Below, one piece after another: positions 50,584-59,650 of a stretch of 64,000 nucleotides of DNA. The notes below the pieces were generated by a model. It searched no databases and was not told the origin of the DNA. It saw only the letters and a list, made by a program, of their open reading frames with translations. The stretch's first letter is position 1; each line of letters begins with the position of its first letter. The translations under genes and the position numbers were made by a program. The stretch comes from Sphingomonas_E sp042693015 (GTDB lineage Bacteria > Pseudomonadota > Alphaproteobacteria > Sphingomonadales > Sphingomonadaceae). The DNA lies in assembly GCF_042693015.1 (NCBI RefSeq), contig NZ_CP170544.1, forward strand, positions 4,774,001 through 4,838,000, in the 5' to 3' direction.

Positions 50584-53500
50584 GCAGCGACCTCCCCCCG
50601 GCTGACATGCTTCCCGAGGAAGCCGCGCCGCCGCCGCGTCGTCGCCGCCGTTTGTGGGCGCCGCTGCGCTGGCTGTTGTTCGGGCTGCTCGGCATCCTCG
50701 CGCTCATCGGCGCGGCCCTGCTCGCCGTGGATAGTGATCCCGGCCATCGCTTCCTGGCCGATCGCATCGCCGCGCTCTCGCCCTCTTCTGGCCTCAAGAT
50801 TCGCATCGGCCGGATCGACGGGTCGATCTGGGGGCGCACCAAGCTGCGCGATCTGCGCCTCTATGATCCGCGCGGGCTGTTCCTTGAGGTGCCGGAAGTG
50901 GATCTCGACTGGCGGCCGCGCGCCTGGCTCGCTAACACGCTTCATATAGATCGGTTGGCGACCGACATCGCCATCCTCCACCACCTGCCCAAGCTCAATC
51001 CCAGCAAGAAGCCCGGACCGATCCTGCCCGGCTTCGACATCTATATCGGCGATCTCGACATCGCGACGATCCGGCTCGAACCCGGCGTCGCCGGCCAGCG
51101 GCGCGTGGGCCGGATCAAGGGCAAGGCGGACATACGCAATGGCCGCGCGCTGGTGGATCTGGCGGCGAGCACCAACGCCGGGGACAAGCTTCGCCTGTTG
51201 CTGGATGCCGAGCCCGATAGCGATCGCTTCGATCTCGATGCGAAACTCGCCTCGCCCTCGGGCGGCGTGGTCGGCAAGATCGCCGGCACCAACCGTCCGA
51301 TCGCACTCGCCGTCACCGGCGATGGGACGTGGAAGATATGGAACGGCGCCGCCAAGCTCGATATCGGCGCGGTTCATGCCGTCGATCTCAAGCTCGGCGT
51401 CCGCGAGGGGGCCTATTCGCTATCGGGCGTGCTCGCACCTTCGCCTTTGCTCAAGGGCAAGCTCCAGCGCCTGACCGACCCACGCATCCTCGTCACCGGT
51501 GAGGCGAAACTCGCCAACCGCCGGCTCGATTCCACACTGTCGCTGCGTTCGCCCGCGCTCACCATGGACATGACCGGCGTGCTCGATCTCGCCGAAAGCG
51601 CGTTCGATGGGGTGCAGGTCAACGCCCGACTGCTCAAGCCGCCCGCGATGTTCCCCAACATGACGGGCACCAATATCCGTCTTCGGGTGTTGCTCAACGG
51701 TGCGTTCAAGGCCGCGGAGTTCGATTATCTCCTCACCGCCGATCGCGCCGCCTTCGACCAGACCGGCTTCGAGGTGGTGCGTGCGCAGGGCCGCGGCAAG
51801 TTGTCCGATCCGCCGGTCAAGCTACCCGTCCGCCTCACCGCGCGGCGGGTTACGGGCGTGGGCGATGTGGCCGGTGGCATCCTCGCCAATCTCGCGGTGG
51901 ATGGCGTGCTCGACGTGACGGCGAAGGAGGTACGCGGCAACGGCCTGCGGCTCTCGTCGGACAAGCTCAAGGGCAAGCTCGCTCTCTATCTCGATCTCGT
52001 CACCGGTCGCTACGACGTCACCGTCTCGGGCGGCATGACGCGCTATCTGATCCCGGGCATCGGCCTCGTCGACGTGACCAGCGACCTCAAGGTCGTGCCC
52101 GGTCCCAATGGACGCGGCACGATCGTCCAGGGCACCGGCCGCGCCTGGGTACGCCGGTTCGACAATGCCTTCTTCGCCGGCCTCGCCGGTGGCCTGCCGA
52201 CGATCGAAACCGGCTTGGTCCGTGGCCCCGACGGCATCCTGCTGCTGCGCAACCTCAAGCTGCGTGGACCCACCATCACCATCACCGGCAACGGCATGCG
52301 GCGGCGCGACGGCACCTTCTATTTCGAAGGGAGCGGCACGCAGGGCGAATATGGCCCCTTCACGATGACGCTCGATGGCGACATCAGCCGCCCGAAGATC
52401 GACCTCGCTCTGGCAAGGCCGATGGATGCGCTGGGCCTCAGCGACGTGAAGCTGTTCCTCGATCCCAATCCGCAGGGCTTCGCCTATCGTGCCAATGGCG
52501 GCTCGATGCTCGGGCCGTTCACCAGCAACGGCCAGATCCTGCTGCCGGCGGGAAGCCCGGCGACCATCGGCATCACTTCGCTCGACGTCGCCAACACGCA
52601 TGCCAGCGGCGCGCTCCAGTCGCAGACGGGGGGCTTCCTCGGCCGGCTCGCGTTGGATGGTGGCGGGCTTGATGGCGAACTGATCTTCCGGCCGGTTGTC
52701 GGCCAGCAGCAGATCGAGGCGCATGTCGCGTTGCGCGACGCGAGCTTCCCCGGTCCGCCTGAAATCCTCGTTCGCCGCGGCCGTATCGACGGGTCGATCC
52801 GGCTCGATCCTGTGGGCAATTCGATCAACGGCCGGATCGCGGCCCAGGGCGTGCGGCGCGGCAACGTCACGCTCGGCCGCTTGCGGGCGGAGGCAGAGCT
52901 GGAAGGCGGCCATGGCAAGGTGACGGCGATGCTGGCCGGCACCCGCGGCCGCGCCTTCGCCTTCAATACCGAGGCGGATGTCGCGCCTGGCCGCGTCACC
53001 TTGACGGGGCAGGGCACGCTCGACGGCCGGCCGCTGCGGCTCGTTTCCCCAGCGACGATCAGCAAGGAAGGCGAAGGCTGGCGTCTCGCGACGACGCGGC
53101 TGCAATTCAACGGCGGCGCGGCCACCTTGGGCGGTCTCTATGCGTCCAACGCGGTGGAGGTCGATGCCGGGCTGGAGAAGATGCCGCTGTCGGTGCTCGA
53201 TATCGTCGTGCCGCGGCTGGCGTTGGGCGGACAGGCGACGGGCAAGCTCAGCTATCGTGCGGCCGAAGGCAGCCAGCCGACCGGCCGCGCCGATCTCAAG
53301 GTCCGCGGGCTAACCCGTTCGGGTCTCGTCCTCTCCTCGACGCCGGTCGATCTCGGCATCGCTGCGGCCTTGACCGGCGATCGTGCCGTGGCCCGCGCGG
53401 TGGTGGCAAGCGGCGGCAAGACGCTTGGTCGCGCCCAGGCCCGGATCGCGCCGCTGTCCGGTGAAGGCAACTTTGGCGATCGCCTGATGAGCGCGCCCCT

Positions 53501-54773
53501 GTTCGCGCAACTCCGCTACGACGGCCCCGCCGATACGCTGTGGCGGCTGACAGGGATCGGCACGATCGACGTATCCGGCCCGCTGGCCGTCGGCGCCGAC
53601 ATTACCGGCAAGCTTGCCGATCCGCAGATCCGCGGTTCGCTGCGCACTGACAATGCCCGGCTCGAAAGCGCGGTCAGCGGCACGATCATCACCGGGGTCA
53701 AGGCCGCAGGCCGTTTCGGCGGCTCGCGGCTGGTGATCGACAGCTTTACCGGCGCGACGCGTGACGATGGCAGCGTCTCCGGCCGCGGCAGCTTCGATTT
53801 TGCGGGCGGCGTCTTCGGCATGGATATCGCAGTCGATGCCAAGGATGCGGTGCTGATCAACCGCGACGATATCGGCGCCACCGTCACCGGCCCGCTCCGC
53901 ATCACCGCTGACAAGGGTGGCGGGGTGATCGGCGGCGATGTCTCGCTCGATCGCTCGCGCTTCCGCCTGGGTCGTGCTGCCGCGGCGGAAATCCCCCGGC
54001 TCAAGGTGACCGAACTCAACCGTCCGGTTGATGAAGGCGAGCTGGATACGCCGCCGATGCCCTGGCGGCTCGATCTCAAGGCCAATGCGCGCAACCGCCT
54101 TGTCGTCACGGGGCTCGGCCTGGATTCCGAATGGCGCGCGGATCTCGTCATCAAGGGGACGATCGACAATCCCGCGATCAGCGGGCGGGCCGATCTGGTG
54201 CGCGGCGGCTATGAATTTGCCGGCCGACGCTTCGATCTCGAACGCGGGTCGATCCGCTTCCTCGGCGAAGCGCCGCCCGATCCCGTGCTGGATATCGTCG
54301 CGCGCGCCGACGCGCAGGGGATCAACGCCACCATCCGGGTGTCGGGCACCGGCCAGCGGCCGGAGATCAACTTCGCCAGCATCCCTGCGCTGCCGGAGGA
54401 TGAGTTGCTGTCGCGGCTGCTGTTCGGCACCTCCATCACTAACCTGTCGGCGCCGGAAGCCTTGCAGCTTGCCGCCGCGGTCGCGTCGCTGCAGGGCGGC
54501 GGTACGGGGCTCAACCCCATCAATGCGGTTCGTCAGGCCGCCGGGCTCGATCGCCTGCGCATCCTGCCGGCGGATACCACCACCGGCCAGCAGGCCTCGA
54601 TCGCGGCGGGCAAATATATCACCCGCAAAACCTATGTTGAGCTGATCACCGACGGGCAGGGTTATTCGGCCACCCGGATCGAGTTCCAGATCACGCGCTG
54701 GCTGTCTTTATTGTCCAGCATCTCGACGATCGGCCGGACCAGCGGCAACGTCCGCGTGTCGAAGGATTATTGA
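50580..54773 (+). CDS. tamB: Translocation and assembly module subunit TamB
   Basis: The 1397-aa product has an N-terminal membrane anchor (WLLFGLLGILALIGAALLAV), a very long region of repeated beta strands typical of the AsmA/TamB bridge, and the C-terminal DUF490 domain (RGGYEFAGRRFDLERGSIRF, then LPEDELLSRLLFGTSITNLS and FQITRWLSLLSSIS). It spans the periplasm between the inner membrane and TamA and may also move lipids. The start is a TTG in a TTGA overlap with tamA; an ATG at 50607 is possible. The stop overlaps the convergent transporter gene by 7 bases. Confidence 0.93.
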   Translation: MSSDLPPADMLPEEAAPPPRRRRRLWAPLRWLLFGLLGILALIGAALLAVDSDPGHRFLADRIAALSPSSGLKIRIGRIDGSIWGRTKLRDLRLYDPRGLFLEVPEVDLDWRPRAWLANTLHIDRLATDIAILHHLPKLNPSKKPGPILPGFDIYIGDLDIATIRLEPGVAGQRRVGRIKGKADIRNGRALVDLAASTNAGDKLRLLLDAEPDSDRFDLDAKLASPSGGVVGKIAGTNRPIALAVTGDGTWKIWNGAAKLDIGAVHAVDLKLGVREGAYSLSGVLAPSPLLKGKLQRLTDPRILVTGEAKLANRRLDSTLSLRSPALTMDMTGVLDLAESAFDGVQVNARLLKPPAMFPNMTGTNIRLRVLLNGAFKAAEFDYLLTADRAAFDQTGFEVVRAQGRGKLSDPPVKLPVRLTARRVTGVGDVAGGILANLAVDGVLDVTAKEVRGNGLRLSSDKLKGKLALYLDLVTGRYDVTVSGGMTRYLIPGIGLVDVTSDLKVVPGPNGRGTIVQGTGRAWVRRFDNAFFAGLAGGLPTIETGLVRGPDGILLLRNLKLRGPTITITGNGMRRRDGTFYFEGSGTQGEYGPFTMTLDGDISRPKIDLALARPMDALGLSDVKLFLDPNPQGFAYRANGGSMLGPFTSNGQILLPAGSPATIGITSLDVANTHASGALQSQTGGFLGRLALDGGGLDGELIFRPVVGQQQIEAHVALRDASFPGPPEILVRRGRIDGSIRLDPVGNSINGRIAAQGVRRGNVTLGRLRAEAELEGGHGKVTAMLAGTRGRAFAFNTEADVAPGRVTLTGQGTLDGRPLRLVSPATISKEGEGWRLATTRLQFNGGAATLGGLYASNAVEVDAGLEKMPLSVLDIVVPRLALGGQATGKLSYRAAEGSQPTGRADLKVRGLTRSGLVLSSTPVDLGIAAALTGDRAVARAVVASGGKTLGRAQARIAPLSGEGNFGDRLMSAPLFAQLRYDGPADTLWRLTGIGTIDVSGPLAVGADITGKLADPQIRGSLRTDNARLESAVSGTIITGVKAAGRFGGSRLVIDSFTGATRDDGSVSGRGSFDFAGGVFGMDIAVDAKDAVLINRDDIGATVTGPLRITADKGGGVIGGDVSLDRSRFRLGRAAAAEIPRLKVTELNRPVDEGELDTPPMPWRLDLKANARNRLVVTGLGLDSEWRADLVIKGTIDNPAISGRADLVRGGYEFAGRRFDLERGSIRFLGEAPPDPVLDIVARADAQGINATIRVSGTGQRPEINFASIPALPEDELLSRLLFGTSITNLSAPEALQLAAAVASLQGGGTGLNPINAVRQAAGLDRLRILPADTTTGQQASIAAGKYITRKTYVELITDGQGYSATRIEFQITRWLSLLSSISTIGRTSGNVRVSKDY

Positions 54774-56032
54774 GCCGGCTCACTGGCAACGGGCGGATGG
54801 TGCGGGCGGAACAATCGACCCCGCTCGACGATCAGCACGATCACCAGCGATACCAGCCCGAGCACCGTATATCCGGCGACCACGGGCACGGTCGTGCCGT
54901 CATAATTCTGGCCGATCACGATGCCGAGCAGCGCGCCGCCGACGGTGGAGATGAAGCCCTGGATCGAGGAGGCCGTGCCGGCGATATGGCCCACCGGTTC
55001 CATCGCCATCGATCCGAAGTTCGATCCCGCCAGGCCGAAACAGCCCATCGTCAGCGCCTGCAGCACGGCGAAGCTGACCAAAGTCTCATGGCCCGTTGCT
55101 GCGACCGTGACATGGATTACCGAAATCGTGATGAAGCCGATCAGCGCGGCGTGCGAAACCAGGCGGGTGCCCAGCCGCTCGACGATCCGCGAGTTGGTAT
55201 AGGATGTGATGCCCATCGACGCGGCGATGCCGGCGAAGATGATGGGGAACAAAGTCGGCTGGCGGAAGGTGTCGGCAAAGATCTGCTGGGACGAGTTGAT
55301 GAAGCCCAGCAGCGAGCCGAACAACATGGTCGAAGCCAATGTGTAGCCCAGCGAATAACGGTTGCCGAGTACCACCCGCGCAGCGCTGGTGATCTTCGCC
55401 ACCGATATCGGCCGCCGGTCTTCGGGGTGCAGCGTCTCGGGCAGGCGCAGGCTGGCCCAGGCGACCAGGGTCGCGCCGAACAGCGCCAGGAACAGGAAGA
55501 TGGCCGGCCAGGGGGCGACCAGCAGGATCAACTGGCCGATGCTCGGTGCCAGGATCGGCACCGCCAGGAAGACGATGAACGACAGCGACATCACCCGCGC
55601 CATCTGCCGCCCTTCGAAACGGTCGCGGACGATCGAGATGGCGAGGACGCGGGAAGCGGCGGCGCACACGCCCTGCAACACGCGCGCGGCGATGATCGAC
55701 TGGAAATCCCAGGCGAAGGCGGCAAGGACGCTGGTCGCGACGAACAGGCTCATGCTGATGATCAGGACCGGCTTGCGGCCATAGCGGTCGGCCAGTGGAC
55801 CATAGATCAGCTGCGTCGATCCGAAGCCGAACACATAGGCCGCGATGATCCACTGCCGCTGGTTCTCGCTCGCAATGTCGAGCGCATGGCCCATCGCCGG
55901 CAGCGCCGGCAGCATGGAATCGATGCCCAATGCATTGATCGCCATCAGCATCGCGACGAGCCCGACGAATTCGCGGAAACTCATGCGGAACGAAGGCGAG
56001 CCGCCGTGAACGCCGGGGGCTTGGGACATCAT
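54767..56032 (-). CDS. Bcr/CflA-type multidrug exporter (MFS)
   Basis: The 421-aa product has 12 predicted membrane helices and the major facilitator motif between helices 2 and 3 as GPLADRYGRKPVLI. The start (FVGLVAMLMAINALGIDSML, then PALPAMGHAL) is typical of the Bcr/CflA branch, which expels drugs such as bicyclomycin or chloramphenicol in exchange for protons. Substrate range cannot be inferred. It is convergent with tamB. Confidence 0.88.
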   Translation of the reverse strand: MMSQAPGVHGGSPSFRMSFREFVGLVAMLMAINALGIDSMLPALPAMGHALDIASENQRQWIIAAYVFGFGSTQLIYGPLADRYGRKPVLIISMSLFVATSVLAAFAWDFQSIIAARVLQGVCAAASRVLAISIVRDRFEGRQMARVMSLSFIVFLAVPILAPSIGQLILLVAPWPAIFLFLALFGATLVAWASLRLPETLHPEDRRPISVAKITSAARVVLGNRYSLGYTLASTMLFGSLLGFINSSQQIFADTFRQPTLFPIIFAGIAASMGITSYTNSRIVERLGTRLVSHAALIGFITISVIHVTVAATGHETLVSFAVLQALTMGCFGLAGSNFGSMAMEPVGHIAGTASSIQGFISTVGGALLGIVIGQNYDGTTVPVVAGYTVLGLVSLVIVLIVERGRLFRPHHPPVASEPAQ

Positions 56033-56148
56033 CGACCTCGATTTTCACGGGCTTCCCCTGAAAAGGGGAGGCAGGGGCGCAACCTTCGCCAGCCGCGCAA
56101 ACGTCGGTGCCTAGAGCCTTTTTTACGGGCTCCTGTCAAGCTTTGCGG

Positions 56149-57525
56149 TCAGGGGAAGCTTTGGCCTTCGACCAGTTTCAGGCCCAGTCCGCTCGCGGCC
56201 ACCGCCGCTGCCAGCGTCACCGCGGCAAGCGCCGTACAGATGATCTTTTCGCGCCAGTGGAAGCCGCCCGCGATCTTGCGGGCACGGATCGTCAGATAGC
56301 CATAGACCGGCACTTCGACGAGACCGATTACCGCGATCATCCAGAACTGCCCGCCATGGGAATAAGCCAGCGGCAGGCTGATCACGAGCCATCCCGCCCG
56401 GATCAGATTGGCGACGCTCTGCGGCCAGTCCTCTCCATGCGCCAGCAGATATTGCTCGATCCGCGATGCCGGCAGCCGCAGGAAGATCGATGGCGCGAGC
56501 AGATACATATAAGTCGCCGCATTCCAGTAACGGCTGTCATAGAGGATGTGCGTGATCGCCTCGGCCGCGCCCGTCAGTGCGGCGACGCCCATGATGTAAA
56601 GGCGGGTGAAATTCCGCCCGAACGATCGGTAGAAATCATGGATCGGCCCGCTGTCTTCCGCCCGCCGGTCGACATAGGCGACATAGAGCGATCGCCGCGA
56701 ATAGGAATCGGCGACCGTGATCGGAAAGGCCAGCAGGTTGGACGCGAGCGTATAGAGGCCGAACTGTGCCAGCAGCATGAAGCGCGACAGCAGCACCTTG
56801 TCGATCTGGCGGACGAACACGGTGGCCACGCTCGAAACGAAGAAGGGCCGCCCATCGCGGATCAGTTCGCGGACGATCGGCATGTCGATGCGGAACCGTC
56901 GCCGCGTGCCGCTGACCAGGAAGCTACCCACCGCCTTCGCGCCGGTCGATGCGATATAGCCCCACACCAGCGCCCAATAGCTCGGCATCAGCAGCGCCAG
57001 CCCGATCGTGAAGAAGAGCTGGAACACCGCGCAGCTGATCTCCAGGATCGTCAATTGCAGCAGCCGCCCTTGGCGCGGGCCGGTCGCGTAGAATAGCGAT
57101 TGCGCGCCTTCGAAAATCAGCACCAGCGACGAAACCATCAATGGCGCGGCGATTTCCGGCTTTCCGGAAAAGGAGGCGATCGGCAGGCAGAGCAGCCCCA
57201 TGGCGACCGCGAGTACGAAGCCGCGGATCACGCGGAAGGACCATATCGCGTCGAGGAAATGCGAATCCGAAAAGCGTCGGTCGCGGGTAATCAGCGAAAA
57301 GAAGCCGATGTCCGAAACCATGACGAGGATCACCGTCCATGAGACGATGATCCCCATCACGCCGAAATCATGAACGTCGAGCAGGCGGGTCAGGATCGCC
57401 GAGCTGATCAGCCGCAGACCATTCTGGATGATCAGCGAAACGAGGATCAGGCTCGACGGACGCGCTGCCAGTTCCAGCAGGCGGGCGACATGGCGATTGG
57501 CGGGTGCGCCGCGCGAAGCGTTCAA
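56149..57525 (-). CDS. Polysaccharide flippase, Wzx/oligosaccharide transporter family
   Basis: The 458-aa product has 12 or more membrane helices and the family start SLIIQNGLRLISSAILTRLL followed by DFGVMGIIVSWTVILVM. It belongs to the MOP flippase superfamily, which moves lipid-linked sugars across the inner membrane. No glycosyltransferase gene is next to it, so the polymer is unknown. It stands alone between the exporter and grpE. A short GAGCC/GGCTC hairpin lies after its stop near 56113-56132. Confidence 0.85.
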   Translation of the reverse strand: MNASRGAPANRHVARLLELAARPSSLILVSLIIQNGLRLISSAILTRLLDVHDFGVMGIIVSWTVILVMVSDIGFFSLITRDRRFSDSHFLDAIWSFRVIRGFVLAVAMGLLCLPIASFSGKPEIAAPLMVSSLVLIFEGAQSLFYATGPRQGRLLQLTILEISCAVFQLFFTIGLALLMPSYWALVWGYIASTGAKAVGSFLVSGTRRRFRIDMPIVRELIRDGRPFFVSSVATVFVRQIDKVLLSRFMLLAQFGLYTLASNLLAFPITVADSYSRRSLYVAYVDRRAEDSGPIHDFYRSFGRNFTRLYIMGVAALTGAAEAITHILYDSRYWNAATYMYLLAPSIFLRLPASRIEQYLLAHGEDWPQSVANLIRAGWLVISLPLAYSHGGQFWMIAVIGLVEVPVYGYLTIRARKIAGGFHWREKIICTALAAVTLAAAVAASGLGLKLVEGQSFP

Positions 57526-57625
57526 GGCATCACCGTTTCGGCATCGGCCTCATGCATGCAGTGCAGCAGGTCGGCGGCCGCGCGATACCAGGATCGTGAC
57601 ATCGGCCGCCCCTTCGTGTCTGGGA

Positions 57626-58189
57626 TCAGGCCTGGGTGTCGACGCTTTGGCCGGCCGGTGCCTTGGCCACGCCCACCATCGCCGGGCGCAGCAGCCGATC
57701 CTTGATCATGTAGCCGGACTGCATTTCGTGGACGATCGTGCCCGGCGCGGCGCTGGCGCTTTCCATCTCCATGATTGCCTGGTGGCGATTGGGGTCGAGC
57801 GGCTCGCCCATCGCGGCGATTTTGGTGACACCATTGCGCTGGAACACATTTTCCAGCTCGCGCGCGGTCATCTCGATGCCGGTCACGAGCGGCTTCAGCT
57901 TCTCGTCGCTCGCCAGTTCGGCCGGGATCGCGGCGAGCGCGCGGGCGAGATTGTCGGCGACCGAAAGCATGTCGCGGGCAAAGCCGGTCGCGGCATAGGC
58001 AATTGCGTCGGCCTTCTCCTTTTCCAGGCGGCGGCGCACATTCTGCGTCTCGGCCTGGGCGTAGAGCAGATCGGTCCTGAACTTCTCGATATCGGCCTCG
58101 AGATCCGCCAGCGGGTTGCGCATGCTGCCCTCGGGCATCGCTTCCTTCGCCTCGGTGGCGTTGGTTTCAGGGGTGTTTTCGTCGCTCAT
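57626..58189 (-). CDS. grpE: Nucleotide exchange factor GrpE
   Basis: The 187-aa product has an acidic N-terminus, a long coiled coil (ADIEKFRTDLLYAQAETQNV, then RRRLEKEKADAIAYA) and the compact C-terminal beta domain (AMGEPLDPNRHQAIMEME, YMIKDRLLRPAMVGVAK). It drives ADP release from DnaK. It overlaps hrcA in an ATGA junction, the usual hrcA-grpE order. dnaK and dnaJ are not in the window. Confidence 0.96.
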   Translation of the reverse strand: MSDENTPETNATEAKEAMPEGSMRNPLADLEADIEKFRTDLLYAQAETQNVRRRLEKEKADAIAYAATGFARDMLSVADNLARALAAIPAELASDEKLKPLVTGIEMTARELENVFQRNGVTKIAAMGEPLDPNRHQAIMEMESASAAPGTIVHEMQSGYMIKDRLLRPAMVGVAKAPAGQSVDTQA

Positions 58190-59229
58190 GCCATCAATCT
58201 CGTCAGTGTCTGTGCAGTGAAGTCCACCATGGGAACGACGCGCGCATAGTTCAACCGGGTCGGCCCGATCACGCCGACCACGCCGACCACGCGGCCGTCG
58301 CCGCCGCGATAGGGGGCCGCTATCACGGATGAGCCGGAAAGTGAGAATAGTTTGTTCTCTGATCCGATGAAGATCTTCATCCCCTGGCCGGCGCGCGCGC
58401 TGTCGAGCAGACGGGCGATCTCCTCCTTGCTCTCCAGTTCCTCCAGCAATTGCCGCACGCGTTCGAGGTCGGCGGCGGCCGCCGGGTCGATCAGATTGGC
58501 TTGGCCACGCACGATCAGCACCGGGCGGGCGGCGCCGTCTTCAGACCAGATGGCAAGGCCGCGGGCGATCAGGTCGGCCGCGGCGGCATCCAGCATCGTC
58601 CGGCCGCGGCCGATTTCGTTGCGCAGCTTGTCCTCGGCCTCGCGCAAGGTCAGCCCGGCAAGCTGGCTGCTGACATAATTGCCGGCCTCGGCCAGCAGAT
58701 GCGGCGGCATGCCAGGCGGCAGCTCGACCACGCGATTCTCTACCGATCCGTCGGCACCGACCAGGACGGCCAGCGCCTGCTGGCTGGAAAGCGGGACGAA
58801 ACCGAATTGGCGCAGCACCGGTTCACGCCGCGGCACCAGCACGATGCCCGCGCAGGAGGAGAGACCGGACAGGACGGCGCTGGCCGCGGTCAGCGCGTCC
58901 TCCACCGGGCCGCCGCTGATCCTGGCCTCGATCGCGGCGCGTTCCTCGGGCGACGGCTCGGCTGCCTGCATCATCCCGTCGACGAACAGGCGCAGCCCGC
59001 TTTCTGTGGGCATTCGTCCGGCCGATGTGTGCGGTGCAGCAAGAAGTCCCAGCTCCTCCAGATCCTGCATGACGTTGCGGATCGAGGCGGGGGAAAGGTT
59101 GAGCCCGGCGAGGCGCGATATGGTGCGCGATCCCACGGGTGCGCCGGTATCGAGATAGCTTTCGACGACGACGCGGAAGATGTCGCGCGCCCTGGCGGAA
59201 AGTTCGCTGATCGGTGGGTTCGTCGTCAC
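58186..59229 (-). CDS. hrcA: Heat-shock repressor HrcA
   Basis: The 347-aa product has an N-terminal winged helix (ARDIFRVVVESYLDTGAPVG, then SRTISRLAGLNLSPASIRNV) and the GAF-like HrcA domain (PHTSAGRMPTESGLRLFVDG, GVVGVIGPTRLNYARVVPMV). HrcA represses chaperone genes through the CIRCE operator. No CIRCE inverted repeat is visible upstream of hrcA itself, so autoregulation through it is not supported. The start is a GTG at 59229. Confidence 0.96.
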   Translation of the reverse strand: MTTNPPISELSARARDIFRVVVESYLDTGAPVGSRTISRLAGLNLSPASIRNVMQDLEELGLLAAPHTSAGRMPTESGLRLFVDGMMQAAEPSPEERAAIEARISGGPVEDALTAASAVLSGLSSCAGIVLVPRREPVLRQFGFVPLSSQQALAVLVGADGSVENRVVELPPGMPPHLLAEAGNYVSSQLAGLTLREAEDKLRNEIGRGRTMLDAAAADLIARGLAIWSEDGAARPVLIVRGQANLIDPAAAADLERVRQLLEELESKEEIARLLDSARAGQGMKIFIGSENKLFSLSGSSVIAAPYRGGDGRVVGVVGVIGPTRLNYARVVPMVDFTAQTLTRLMA

Positions 59230-59273
59230 ACCGGTAACTTAGGCGGAGAGTCGGGCCTGCGGAAGGGGGCATT

Positions 59274-59297
59274 CCCCGCCGGCATTGCCGGGCGGGG
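59274..59297 (-). terminator. GC-rich hairpin between a small minus-strand frame and hrcA
   Basis: CCCCGCC GGCA and TGCC GGGCGGGG pair almost perfectly with essentially no loop beyond two bases. On the minus strand it follows the 27-aa frame and precedes hrcA by 45 bases. No T-run follows. It may be an attenuator in the hrcA leader. Confidence 0.4.
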
Positions 59298-59319
59298 CGC
59301 CTTCATCAACAGGTTCGGG

Positions 59320-59403
59320 TCAGAAGGTGAGGATCACCCCGACCGCGAGCGCCTGCGAGGCAATTGCCAGCGCGAGGCTGGTTGCCGCTTCGAACATACG
59401 CAT
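59320..59403 (-). CDS. Possible 27-aa hydrophobic small protein
   Basis: The frame starts at an ATG with GGAG 8 bases upstream and encodes one hydrophobic helix (MFEAATSLALAIASQALAVG, ending in ILTF). The size and composition fit a single-pass small membrane protein. A hairpin follows 23 bases after its stop. Nothing else supports it; it lies in the 420-base gap between hrcA and the FAD-dependent dehydrogenase, whose right part (59404-59650) is A+T-richer, contains a TGCAA/TTGCA inverted repeat near 59552-59568, and holds no other gene. Confidence 0.35.
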   Translation of the reverse strand: MRMFEAATSLALAIASQALAVGVILTF

Positions 59404-59650
59404 GATCAGTCTCCGTTGCGCGGCGGAATAGCCGCGGTGCGCAAAAGAGCGAAACGCCCGCCTGGCAAGGCTACCAGATGGTTCGGATCGTCTTTTTTGT
59501 GCGCTGCACAATAGATAGTCTACTGATGCGGTAGAAAGCGATTAGAAAATGCAACCGTACGATTGCATGAAGCGCAATCGTGGTCTGGTGGTTCGAGGGA
59601 TGGGGCGTTCCCCGATGGCGCTCTGCAACCCGCACGGCTAAAGGCGGCGG

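Noticed and set aside
55198..55206. TATAGGAT string outside the flagellar island
   Set aside because: It is within the transporter coding sequence and its continuation (ATCCTATACC) departs from the element.
59230..59330. CIRCE operator for hrcA
   Set aside because: No TTAGCACTC...GAGTGCTAA-like repeat is present; only a GC-rich hairpin is seen.
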